The notes below the pieces were generated by a model. It saw nothing but the letters and a program-made list of their open reading frames with translations. It searched no databases and was not told where the DNA came from. Shown piece by piece: positions 17,101 to 24,906 of a stretch of DNA of 64,000 nt. Positions within the stretch are counted from its first letter, which is position 1, and each line of letters starts with the position of its first letter. Source of the stretch: Bacillota bacterium. GTDB lineage: Bacteria; Bacillota; UBA4882; UBA8346. The stretch covers positions 15,922 to 79,921 of the forward strand of contig JAEYGI010000048.1 in assembly GCA_023402395.1 (NCBI GenBank), written 5' to 3'. Position numbers and translations under genes: made by a program.

Positions 17101-17193
17101 ATAAGTTGAAATAAATACTACTGACGTTGCCCTTCTCAGTCGTGCTTTAAGGATCGGAAGCTTATTCACAAAATTTATTCACCTTATATAGCC
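17101..17193 (-). repeat. Divergent solo hairpin related to the two-hairpin element
   Basis: Arms ATAAGTTGAAATAAAT and ATTTATTCACCTTATATA resemble the outer arm of hairpin B, but the interior is unrelated to the other copies. It is probably an old, decayed single-hairpin member. Confidence 0.5.
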
Positions 17194-17295
17194 AAAAGTT
17201 AACGCTTCTAACCGGTTGGGGAACAACGATGGAACGAAAATGAACTTGATTCAACAATGCCGAAGGAAAAACGGAGCCGGATATCTCTCGCCGGG

Positions 17296-17475
17296 TTAAT
17301 TCATGCTGTCGATGTTCAGAATTTTTTTGGCCTTATAAAGGTGGTCGATGGCTTCGGAGACCTCGTTCTGCACCTGCTGTTCACTGTCGGAGAGTCGGCC
17401 CAGCAAGGATTTGATCTGACCGATTTGCAGGGCCAATTCGGCTTTCAGCAGACTCCTCGGAATGGGATCTTTCAA
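17296..17475 (-). CDS. 59-residue helical micro-protein
   Basis: This is a short gene on the minus strand starting at TTG (17475) with the Shine-Dalgarno GGAGG six bases upstream and ending in TAA. The product is amphipathic and Gln/Lys/Glu-rich (LALQIGQIKSLLGRL, then NEVSEAIDHLYKAKKIL), consistent with a helical hairpin or coiled coil. There are no cysteines and no membrane segment. I do not recognise it. It is divergent from the J-domain gene at 17768, with a roughly 290-base region between them that shows no other gene. The perfect ribosome site and coding-like composition support it. Confidence 0.62.
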   Translation of the reverse strand: MKDPIPRSLLKAELALQIGQIKSLLGRLSDSEQQVQNEVSEAIDHLYKAKKILNIDSMN

Positions 17476-17767
17476 TCGTTACCTCCATGTGATTATCGGT
17501 CGCGATCCGTGCGACCGTTTTATTGTATTATTTTATTCGGCCGGGATGCATTTTTCCTTTATGCTAAACTATTACGTTCTTCAGGAGAATGGGATTTGAA
17601 ACGAAATTTTTAAAGGTACTTTACGGAAAATGGCGAAATGTAATTACGGTAATTTTATAATTTGCGAAATAACGGGATATTCTGATTTTACGTACATCTT
17701 TGGCCGGTAGCGCACGGATTGATGTTTGGAAACCAATTGGTACTCACTTACCAAAGGATTGTTACCC

Positions 17768-18547
17768 ATGATCACTGAATTGGTCCCAAAATCCGCCGGA
17801 ATCGAGTTGGAACTCGGACGCAAACGGAGTGAGCTGGCTGAACTCGAAGCCGAACTCAGCCAGGAAGAACTGGAGCTTTTGACGCTCCGGACCGATCTTT
17901 TGGATTTCCAGACGGCGTATCTGAAAGCGCTTGGTCCGCTATACGCCGAACTGGACCGGATTGAAGCCGAGAACGCCGAATTCCGGGCGCGATTGCGTCC
18001 CGGCGATTGCCAAGCGCGCCGCCGGGCGGAGCAAGCCCGAGCCAAGGCGGAAGATTCGGCCCGGGCCGCCGGCCAATTCCGGGACACTGACCCGGAAACC
18101 CGTACTAAACCTACCGAAGCCTTGAAGAAACTGTATCGCGATTTCGCCAAGCGATTCCATCCCGATTTGGCCACCGAGGAGGCGGAGCGGAACCGGCTGG
18201 AAAAATTGATGGCCGAGGCCAACCAGGCTTATGCCGGTGGAGACGAGGCGCGACTGCGGCAGTTGGCGGAACAAGGGGAAAAGGCTCCGGAAACTGTCCG
18301 TGGCAATGGCCCGGCCGCCGAATTGGAGAGAGTGCTCCGTAAGATCGCCCAAGTGCGGGAGAGGCTTCGTGAGATCGCCGATGAGACCGCCGAGTTGAAA
18401 GGCTCTTCTTTATTCCAGCTATGGCAGCGAGCCCAAGATGCCAGCGAACATGGGCTGAATCTGATCCGGGAGATGGCCGGTTTTTTGAACCGGGAGATCG
18501 CCAAGGCTTCGCGACAAACGGCCCGGTTTAAGACGGGCCGGGCCTGA
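17768..18547 (+). CDS. J-domain protein with long N-terminal coiled coil
   Basis: This is a 259-residue cytoplasmic protein. Residues 1-100 form a charged coiled coil (ELELGRKRSELAELEAEL). Residues about 112-165 are a J-domain with the HPD tripeptide at 131-133 in FAKRFHPDLAT, which in the family stimulates DnaK ATPase. The C-terminus is again helical. It is therefore a specialized DnaJ-type co-chaperone and not a canonical DnaJ, since Gly/Phe and zinc regions are absent. The ATG at 17768 is preceded by AAAGGA; an upstream TTG at 17726 is less likely. The LRR gene begins 17 bases later, so the two are probably co-transcribed. Confidence 0.75.
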   Translation: MITELVPKSAGIELELGRKRSELAELEAELSQEELELLTLRTDLLDFQTAYLKALGPLYAELDRIEAENAEFRARLRPGDCQARRRAEQARAKAEDSARAAGQFRDTDPETRTKPTEALKKLYRDFAKRFHPDLATEEAERNRLEKLMAEANQAYAGGDEARLRQLAEQGEKAPETVRGNGPAAELERVLRKIAQVRERLREIADETAELKGSSLFQLWQRAQDASEHGLNLIREMAGFLNREIAKASRQTARFKTGRA

Positions 18548-18564
18548 GAAGTTAGGAGCAGAGA

Positions 18565-19623
18565 ATGACGGAGAGATCGACCAACCCCAAAACGGGATTG
18601 ATCCCGGTCGGTTCCCGGTCGATGCAAGTCCATTCCACCCCTTTCTTTGATCGGGGATTGGTTCTGGCCGACGGAATCGAGGCCAAACGGACCATCAGTT
18701 TTGACGACCAGGGGCTGGAAACCGCGGTTCGCCTGGCGGCCGGAATCGTCACGGGAAAATTAAAAGCAAAGGATGTTCAGACCATTGATAGCTTGCTTGC
18801 CTCAAAACGGGCGATCCGGTCGATCCGGGGGATCGCCAACCTCACCGGCCTGGCGGAATTATCCCTGATGGGCAACGCCATCTCGGACTTGCGCGAGTTG
18901 TCCAAATTGACTCGCTTGAATAGTCTCAATTTATCCTGCAATGGCTTGGCGGGACTGGAAGGACTCGCTGGCCTGGCCAACTTGGGCAAGCTGCTGCTGG
19001 GATGGAACCGGATCGATCGGATCGATCCACTACGGGGGCTGACGGGATTGAGGGATCTGGTCCTCTCCTACAACCGGATCGAAAAGCTGGAACCGCTGGC
19101 CGGATTGACCGGATTGGAAGAGCTTCATCTGATGGGCAACCGGATCCGGGATATCGCTCCCATCGCCCATCTGACCAAATTGCGGATCCTGACCTTGTCC
19201 AACAACCAGATCGCCGATTTATCCCCCTTACGCAAGTTGACAAACCTGGAAAAACTGTGGCTGGAAAACAACCGGATCCGGGAGATCGGGGCGTTGGCCG
19301 GGTTGAAACGGCTCAAGCTATTGAGCCTCGGCGGCAATCAGATCCGAGATCTCTCCGCGCTCGGCGCCCTTAATAACCTGCGTGATCTGGACCTGGCCAG
19401 GAATCAAATATGCGATATCCGTCCCTTGGCCGGCCTCGCCGGGCTTCAGGAACTAAACCTGGCCCATAATGAGGTCGCGGATATCTCCGATCTGGCCGGG
19501 CTCCTTGAGCTGATATCGATCACGCTGATTCATAATCCGCTCCGTTATACCGACGATCTCTCTACCCTCCGGACCCTCAATCTGCTGAATGCGCGGGGGT
19601 GTTATATCAAGCCGAAGTTTTAA
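18565..19623 (+). CDS. Cytoplasmic leucine-rich-repeat protein
   Basis: This is a 352-residue protein with about 70 N-terminal residues of unknown fold followed by about eleven 22-residue leucine-rich repeats of the internalin-like type, with the pattern LxxLxxLxLxxNxIxDIxPL. Unlike internalins it has no signal peptide, sortase motif or membrane segment, so it should be cytoplasmic and act in protein-protein binding. AGGAGCAGAGA precedes the ATG. It lies 17 bases after the J-domain gene, suggesting that the LRR protein is a partner or substrate adaptor for that co-chaperone; this is inference. A shortened repeat element follows. Confidence 0.8.
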   Translation: MTERSTNPKTGLIPVGSRSMQVHSTPFFDRGLVLADGIEAKRTISFDDQGLETAVRLAAGIVTGKLKAKDVQTIDSLLASKRAIRSIRGIANLTGLAELSLMGNAISDLRELSKLTRLNSLNLSCNGLAGLEGLAGLANLGKLLLGWNRIDRIDPLRGLTGLRDLVLSYNRIEKLEPLAGLTGLEELHLMGNRIRDIAPIAHLTKLRILTLSNNQIADLSPLRKLTNLEKLWLENNRIREIGALAGLKRLKLLSLGGNQIRDLSALGALNNLRDLDLARNQICDIRPLAGLAGLQELNLAHNEVADISDLAGLLELISITLIHNPLRYTDDLSTLRTLNLLNARGCYIKPKF

Positions 19624-19634
19624 CGATGACGATT

Positions 19635-19733
19635 ATATAGGATGAAATAAGTTGGATTAAATTCATTAATTTTCCATCACGACCCGGCATTAAGGACATG
19701 ATGTATATCAGAAATTTTAACTCAACTTATATA
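19635..19733 (+). repeat. Two-hairpin element, short form (hairpin A deleted)
   Basis: This roughly 99-bp form starts with TATATAGGATGAAATAA and passes directly into GTTGGATTAAATTC, so the A-left arm is joined to the B hairpin. The junction falls at the TGAAATAA shared by the A-left arm and the linker/B-left region in full copies. It ends CAACTTATATA. Confidence 0.85.
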
Positions 19734-19773
19734 GGCAAATTCCGTTTCGGGTATTTTGGCGGGAACCGGGTAA

Positions 19774-19782
19774 TGGTATAAT
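19774..19782 (+). promoter_or_regulatory. Extended -10 promoter element
   Basis: TGG-TATAAT (TATAAT at 19777-19782) is an extended -10 motif without a clear -35 box. It lies about 70 bases before the inositol-phosphatase gene. Confidence 0.45.
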
Positions 19783-19849
19783 AAACGTAACTGTCGAATT
19801 AAAAGTAAAAGCCAAAGCCTCAAAGACAAACGCCAAAAGGTTGGGATTC

Positions 19850-20668
19850 ATGTTCAATCAGCGTACCGCATTGGAGCAAGTCATCGTTTGGGTGGAGGAG
19901 GTTGGCGCGTTACAGCTGGAACAGTTCGGCCGGAGAGACCTCCGGATCGAAAGCAAGTCAACCGGATACGACCTCGTTACCGAAGTAGACCGGAATTCTG
20001 AACGGATTTTGACGGAGAAAATCCGGCGGGCTTTTCCCGGCCACGCCATCCTCGCCGAGGAGGGGGGCGGGGAGGATCTCCCCTCGGATTATCTTTGGGT
20101 GGTCGACCCTTTGGACGGAACCGTCAATTTTACCCATGGATTTCCCATTTTCGGCATTTCCGTGGCCCTGCAGTACCGGAAACAATCGATGCTCGGGGCC
20201 GTTTATTTTCCGGTTCTGAAGCAATTATTTCACGGCATTCGGGGCGAGGGGGCCTATCTCAACGGAGAACGGCTGGCGGTCGCGGCCAATGACCGGCTGG
20301 ACCGGGCGTTGCTGGTTACCGGATTTCCTTATGACAAAGCCGTTGACTCATGGAATAATCTCGACTACTTCAGCCGGCTGTTTCCGTTGGTGAACGGGGT
20401 CCGGCGCACCGGGAGCGCCGCCTTTGACCTTTGCAACGTGGCGGCGGGCCGGCTGGACGGGTATTGGGAAATGAAAGTTAATCCCTGGGACATCGCGGTC
20501 GGAACCTTGCTGGTCGAGGAAGCCGGCGGGGTTGTCCACTATCTGGAGGACCATCCACCGATAACACTGATCGCCGGAAACGAGGCGATCTGCGGGTTGG
20601 TCCGGCGGGAGATCGACGCAGTGGACCGGGAACGAGAAAAGTTTAAAAGGGGCGGGGAGACGATATGA
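19850..20668 (+). CDS. Inositol monophosphatase family protein
   Basis: This is a 272-residue Mg-dependent phosphatase of the IMPase/FBPase superfamily. Metal ligands are visible as E70 in ILAEEGG, the DPLDGT motif at about 86-91, and the WD pair in NPWDIAVG near the C-terminus. The substrate could be inositol phosphate, fructose-1,6-bisphosphate, PAP or histidinol phosphate; the sequence alone does not decide. The ATG at 19850 is preferred over the TTG at 19841, which crowds the AAGG site. It overlaps the next gene by four bases (ATGA). Confidence 0.88.
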   Translation: MFNQRTALEQVIVWVEEVGALQLEQFGRRDLRIESKSTGYDLVTEVDRNSERILTEKIRRAFPGHAILAEEGGGEDLPSDYLWVVDPLDGTVNFTHGFPIFGISVALQYRKQSMLGAVYFPVLKQLFHGIRGEGAYLNGERLAVAANDRLDRALLVTGFPYDKAVDSWNNLDYFSRLFPLVNGVRRTGSAAFDLCNVAAGRLDGYWEMKVNPWDIAVGTLLVEEAGGVVHYLEDHPPITLIAGNEAICGLVRREIDAVDREREKFKRGGETI

Positions 20669-21351
20669 ATAATATTGCCTGGCAGATCAAACGTTATTTC
20701 AACCAAAGCTCCGTTCCGGTCACCAAGGCCTTGCTGGCCACCGGAGCGGCGGTGTTCGTGATGGGGCTGGCCGTGCCGCAAATCCTTGATTTATTGGCGC
20801 TGTCCTCCTTCAGCCTGACGGGGCGGTTCTGGGGACTACTGACCTATCCGCTGGTCAACCCGGATTTCTTTTCATTGCTGTTTGCCCTGCTCTGGCTGTG
20901 GTTTATCGGCGGGAGCCTCGAACAGATCTGGGGTACGCGGCGGTACGGATTATTCGTGTTGCTGACCACGGCGGTCACCGGGTTGGCCATGGCCCTGGTT
21001 GAAAGCTGGGTCGTCCGGTTTCCGCAGCCGATTTTCGGTTTTTGGCTGCTTTCGGTCGGGATGACCTGGGCCTGGGCGGAGCTGTTTCCCGAACGGGAGA
21101 TCCTTTTTTGGGGGATCATTCCGATTCAAGCCCGGTGGCTAGCCTGGATCAATGCGTTGATGATCTTTTTCAGTTATTTCCGAGTCCATTGGTTACTGGG
21201 ACTGGCCGCGTTATCCGGAATCCTGGTGGCTTACCTATACACCGCCAGACGCGGCGGCGGCTACCGGGGCGGCGGCGGGCGGCGCCGGCAAAACTGGCGG
21301 GAGGAACAGGAACGCCAGGCCAAACGGAGCCGGTTCCGGGTGATTCACTGA
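20665..21351 (+). CDS. Rhomboid-like membrane protein lacking catalytic motif
   Basis: This is a 228-residue protein with about six membrane segments and an Arg/Gly-rich cytoplasmic tail (RRGGGYRGGGGRRR region near residues 195-210). The segment FIGGSLEQIWGTRRYGLF followed by a hydrophobic helix is typical of the rhomboid fold, where an E-x-x-W-G motif precedes the helix leading to the active-site serine. The expected GxSG serine motif and the catalytic histidine pattern are not evident, so it is probably an inactive rhomboid-like protein. It is translationally coupled to the phosphatase gene. A terminator follows. Confidence 0.65.
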   Translation: MNNIAWQIKRYFNQSSVPVTKALLATGAAVFVMGLAVPQILDLLALSSFSLTGRFWGLLTYPLVNPDFFSLLFALLWLWFIGGSLEQIWGTRRYGLFVLLTTAVTGLAMALVESWVVRFPQPIFGFWLLSVGMTWAWAELFPEREILFWGIIPIQARWLAWINALMIFFSYFRVHWLLGLAALSGILVAYLYTARRGGGYRGGGGRRRQNWREEQERQAKRSRFRVIH

Positions 21352-21360
21352 AAAAACATG

Positions 21361-21388
21361 AGGCGCTGAAAAGCGCCTTGTTTTTTTA
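21361..21388 (+). terminator. Terminator after the rhomboid-like gene
   Basis: Stem AGGCGCT / AGCGCCT with a short loop is followed by a run of seven T residues (21381-21387). Confidence 0.88.
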
Positions 21389-21555
21389 ACGAATGGACGG
21401 CGGAGGCCGGGTACCCGGGAACCATCAGGAGCTTTGAAGGAGCCGGGCGACGGACAATCCGGGAAATTTGGATTGATTTCCGGTGATAAACTGGATATTA
21501 TTTAGATAAGTCGTCATCGTTTATGATGACATTAAGTAAATAACTGTCGGCTCCG

Positions 21556-21660
21556 TTCTCAACGACACCCCTCGGGCCGGTTCAAGCAGTGGCCCTCCCG
21601 GCGTTCTCCATCCGTGGACGCCGGAACTTGAGCCTTCCTGGCTCTGGTCCCCCATCACGC
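21556..21660 (+). repeat. Half copy of the large 48.5-kb inverted repeat
   Basis: The segment with GACGCCGGAACTTGAGCC and TTCCTGGCTCTGGTCCCC aligns with the left arm at about 48541-48612. Its inverse also aligns with the right arm at 48704-48790. No matching second arm lies here. Confidence 0.6.
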
Positions 21661-21673
21661 CCAAAGAACGGGC

Positions 21674-21720
21674 TATGTAAGCGCTTAAAAAATCATCGAT
21701 TTTTTAACGCTGGGGAGGGA
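21674..21720 (+). repeat. Twin hairpin, copy 1
   Basis: TATGTAAGCGCTTAAAAAATC runs into its complement GATTTTTTAACGCT and GGGGAGGG. A near-identical unit recurs 125 bases downstream. Confidence 0.65.
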
Positions 21721-21798
21721 CTCAAGATGCCAAAACATTTGCCAGCAAACGTTTAGGCCCTATTTTCCCCTCGCCCATAGCGAGTGTTCTTCGAGCGT

Positions 21799-21845
21799 AA
21801 TGTATGCGCTTAAAAATCATAGATTTTTAACGCTGGAGAGGGCAG
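21799..21845 (+). repeat. Twin hairpin, copy 2
   Basis: This is the second copy of the hairpin (AATGTATGCGCTTAAAAATC...GATTTTTAACGCTGGAGAGGG). It lies upstream of xthA and gives a spurious early start there (ATG at 21800). The rest of 21389-21961 holds no gene. Confidence 0.65.
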
Positions 21846-21961
21846 GCCACTTGAATCAGCCCAATGGGAGAGGGGGTCGGCCACAACGCCGACTAGACCT
21901 TAATCCTTACCTAAAACGAATAGTCATTCATAATTATTTCATTGCATCACGGGAGGACGCT

Positions 21962-22744
21962 ATGGCAAACCCATTGAAAATCATCTCCTGGAACGTCAAC
22001 GGCCTCCGGGCCGCCGCCAAAAAGGGTTTTTTGGACTGGCTGCGCCGGGAGGAGCCGGATATCGTCTGCCTGCAGGAGATCAAAGCCGAGGCCGAGCAGC
22101 TTCCGGACGAGTTGCGGAGCATTCCGGGGTATCAATCCTATTTCTGCTCCGCCAGCCGCAAAGGATACAGCGGGGTGGCCATTTACTCCAAGACCGAGCC
22201 CCTAAGCGTCCTCACCCGGCTCGGCGTGGAACGGTTCGACGGCGAGGGACGTACCCTGATCGCCGAGTATCCCCGGTTCACGCTGCTGAATTGCTATTTT
22301 CCCAACGGCAAGGCTTCGGCGGAGCGCTTGCAATACAAGCTCGACTTTTATGAAACATTTCTGGACTACGCCAACCGGCTCAAAAACACCGGTCGCAGCC
22401 TGATCATTTGCGGCGACGTCAACACCGCCCATCAGCCGCTGGATCTGGCCCGGCCCAAAGAGAACGAAAAAACCTCCGGCTTTCTGCCGGAGGAACGCGC
22501 CTGGCTGGACCGTCTGGTGGCTGAAGGGTATTTGGACAGCTTCCGCCTGTTCCAGAGCGGGGGCGAACACTATACCTGGTGGGATCAGAAGACCCGGGCC
22601 CGAGAACGGAATGTTGGCTGGCGGATCGATTACTTCTGGATCAGCGCCGATCTCCGGCCCGCGATTCAACGGGCCTTCATTCTGCCGGAGGTAACCGGTT
22701 CGGATCATTGCCCGATCGGGATTGAGTTGTCGTTCGGCGCTTAA
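21962..22744 (+). CDS. xthA: Exodeoxyribonuclease III
   Basis: This is a 260-residue DNA-repair enzyme with AP-endonuclease and 3'-5' exonuclease activity. Motifs in order are ISWNVNGLRA, the metal-binding E39 in CLQEIKA, NCYFPNG, CGDVNTAH, WRIDYFW and the catalytic SDHCPIG. The ATG at 21962 follows GGGAGGA; a frame starting at 21800 would run through intergenic repeat DNA and is rejected. It is a monocistronic gene convergent with tyrS. Confidence 0.96.
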   Translation: MANPLKIISWNVNGLRAAAKKGFLDWLRREEPDIVCLQEIKAEAEQLPDELRSIPGYQSYFCSASRKGYSGVAIYSKTEPLSVLTRLGVERFDGEGRTLIAEYPRFTLLNCYFPNGKASAERLQYKLDFYETFLDYANRLKNTGRSLIICGDVNTAHQPLDLARPKENEKTSGFLPEERAWLDRLVAEGYLDSFRLFQSGGEHYTWWDQKTRARERNVGWRIDYFWISADLRPAIQRAFILPEVTGSDHCPIGIELSFGA

Positions 22745-22786
22745 AAGCCATCTGATTAAGTCAAAGGCTTCGAATAGCCATGTTGA

Positions 22787-23998
22787 TTAAACGGATTTAT
22801 TTACCAGCCGTATAAAACGCTTTTTGCCGATTTTCAGCACATCGCCATCGGCCAGGGTTATTTCGATATTGATCAGTCTTTGCTGATTAAGCTGTATTCC
22901 GCCTTGCTGAACCAGCCGTCTGAATTCGCCATTGCTTGACACAACCCCTTTTTCCACCAGCAACGGGATGATGTCGATCAGCCGGGTCCGAGCTTCAATC
23001 AGAAGTTCGGGAATGTGATCGGGAATCGCTTTTTTGCCAAAAGCGGCATCATAGTATTCCTTCGCCTCGATAATCTCTGGCTCCGCATGATAGAGGCGGA
23101 CAATGGTCTCCGCCAAAGAATACTTGACATCCCGCGGGTTTTGACCCTGCTCCAGGTCTTGTCGGATCGCCGCGATGCAATCCGGATGCTCATCCGTTGC
23201 CAGCTCAAAGTATTTAAGGATCAGTTGGTCAGGAACCTCCATGACCTTTTTGAACATCACCGCGGCGGGTTCATCAACCCCGATGTAATTCCCAAGGCTT
23301 TTACTCATTTTCTCCACACCGTCCAATCCCTCCAGCAGCGGCATAAACATCGCGATCTGCTGGGGTTGGCCCATCGCTTTCTGCAAGGTTCTACCCATCA
23401 GAATATTAAAGGTTTGATCGGTGCCTCCCAGCTCGATATCGGCTTTTAACGCCACCGAATCGTAGGCTTGCATCAGTGGATAAAAGAATTCATGAATGCC
23501 GATGGGAACATTGTGGCTGAACCGGTGTTGAAAATCATCCCGCTCCATCATCCTAGCAACCGTAGTCGTGGCGGCCAGTCTGAGAACATCCTCGAAGTTC
23601 AGGTTGCTTAGCCATTCGCTGTTATAGCGGACGGTGGTTTTCTCCTGGTCCAGCACCTTGAATATCTGTTCAAAATAGGTCCGGGAGTTCTCCTTTACCT
23701 GTTCATCGGAGAGGGCATTGCGCCCCTTGGCTTTTCCTGAGGGATCACCGATTTTTCCGGTAAAATCACCGATGATGATCACGGCTTGGTGGCCCAGATC
23801 TTGCATTTGTTTGATCTTCCGAAGCACCACGGCATGGCCCAAATGGATGTCCGGCGCGCTGGGGTCAAGGCCCAGTTTGATGATTAATGGCCGATGGCTT
23901 CGCACCGATTCCGCCAGCTTATTTTGGAGTTCCTCCTCATCCACCAGCATACTGACGCCCTTCGTAATGATGCGTAATTGCTCCTCAACTGTTTTCAT
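22787..23998 (-). CDS. tyrS: Tyrosyl-tRNA synthetase
   Basis: This is a 403-residue class I synthetase charging tRNA-Tyr. The HIGH motif is DIHLGHAVV (about residues 50-58), KMSKS is intact at about 230-234, and an S4 RNA-binding domain forms the C-terminus (GGIQLNQQRL region). The GGTDQ tyrosine-site motif is at about 191-195. The ATG at 23998 has AAGGAG nine bases upstream; the in-frame TTG at 24004 is too close to that site. A tyrosine T-box leader upstream indicates induction by uncharged tRNA-Tyr. Confidence 0.97.
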   Translation of the reverse strand: MKTVEEQLRIITKGVSMLVDEEELQNKLAESVRSHRPLIIKLGLDPSAPDIHLGHAVVLRKIKQMQDLGHQAVIIIGDFTGKIGDPSGKAKGRNALSDEQVKENSRTYFEQIFKVLDQEKTTVRYNSEWLSNLNFEDVLRLAATTTVARMMERDDFQHRFSHNVPIGIHEFFYPLMQAYDSVALKADIELGGTDQTFNILMGRTLQKAMGQPQQIAMFMPLLEGLDGVEKMSKSLGNYIGVDEPAAVMFKKVMEVPDQLILKYFELATDEHPDCIAAIRQDLEQGQNPRDVKYSLAETIVRLYHAEPEIIEAKEYYDAAFGKKAIPDHIPELLIEARTRLIDIIPLLVEKGVVSSNGEFRRLVQQGGIQLNQQRLINIEITLADGDVLKIGKKRFIRLVNKSV

Positions 23999-24069
23999 TT
24001 CCAAACTCTCCTTGAATATTAAATATTGGGATTATTTAATACAAGCAAGGTCTATAAGATTTCGGAAAT

Positions 24070-24408
24070 AAAAAAACTCTCGTCCTTCTGTTTCCAGAAG
24101 GACGAGAGCATGCTCCCGTGTTACCACCTTGCGTTTACGGACAACTCGCATTGTCCGCCTCTTCAAGTACGCCATAATTATGGATAATACTTTAGCACTA
24201 TAACGTGTGCAGGGATACGTCACAGCCTACTTGAAAACGTTCGGTGTGAAGCTCAAAGAGGTATTCATAACCAGCCTGCCACGCGCCTCTCATCAACCGG
24301 CAACTTTCTGTGTGGGTACGGGTTACTACTCTTTCTTATCATCGCTTTTAATCTTATACTCCGAAATGCGGGAACTCCCGCAAATCTTCGTTATGCAGGT
24401 ATTAAATT
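24070..24408 (-). ncRNA. T-box leader of tyrS
   Basis: On the minus strand the leader contains the T-box core AAGGTGGTAACACGGGAGC (about 24133-24112), followed by a strong terminator stem CTCTCGTCCTTCTG / CAGAAGGACGAGAG (24108-24077) and a T-run. A stem I region upstream has AGAGTAGTAACC and a candidate Tyr specifier TAC at 24263-24261 within GAATACC. Uncharged tRNA-Tyr should favour the antiterminator and expression of tyrS. Confidence 0.92.
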
Positions 24409-24414
24409 AAAAGT

Positions 24415-24443
24415 ATTATAACCGATAAGAATCGGATTGTCAA
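24415..24443 (-). promoter_or_regulatory. Consensus promoter of the tyrS leader
   Basis: TTGACA (24443-24438) and TATAAT (24420-24415) are separated by exactly 17 bases. The spacer itself holds a dyad, CCGAT-TCTT-ATCGG. Confidence 0.93.
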
Positions 24444-24544
24444 CCTGTCAACCGTCCAAATCCTGTCAGCGGCGCTTCGTATTTCCATTTTCAATCGGCT
24501 CGCGGCACCGGCCCGGTGTCGAGAGAGATGATTACATCTTGGAT

Positions 24545-24817
24545 TGATTTATCAACATTGCCGATGGGCATTGTTCGATTGCGAAGCGGCTTTTTCACAG
24601 TGGCAACTGACTTATCCACATTGTCAAGATGCTTTTCCACATTGGCAGTTGCCAATGTCGGATTGCGATCCACCAATTGGAAATTGGCAAGTGACGATCC
24701 GTCAATGCCAAGTGACAATCGACACGGGGCAGATGGCAATACAGGATTGGCACTTGCCAATCTTGCATTGCCATCCATCTTTTGAAAATTGCCGGGCCGC
24801 TTTTCCACAGGGGCGGA
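24545..24817. repeat. Degenerate 21-bp tandem repeat (about 13 units)
   Basis: Thirteen consecutive 21-base units stay in register without any insertion or deletion. Examples are TGCCAATGTCGGATTGCGATC, split as TGCCAATGTC + GGATTGCGATC, and TGACTTATCC + ACATTGTCAAG. Because 21 is a multiple of three, all long open frames here show seven-residue periodicity on both strands. None of those frames has a ribosome-binding site, so coding is doubtful. It lies between the tyrS promoter and the end of the GerMN gene. Confidence 0.85.
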
Positions 24818-24906
24818 ATGACCGGCGGCTTGGAACGGGTTCAAAGCGCGATGGCGGTCTGGCGCCGCGCCGGACCGCCGTTTCGTTCGATCATTGTCCT
24901 GCTTTT

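Noticed and set aside
17257..17613. 118-codon plus-strand frame
   Set aside because: It is antisense to the 59-residue micro-protein gene, which has the better start signals.
21800..21961. N-terminal extension of xthA
   Set aside because: The extension reads the twin hairpin as protein; the true start at 21962 has a good ribosome site and the family N-terminus.
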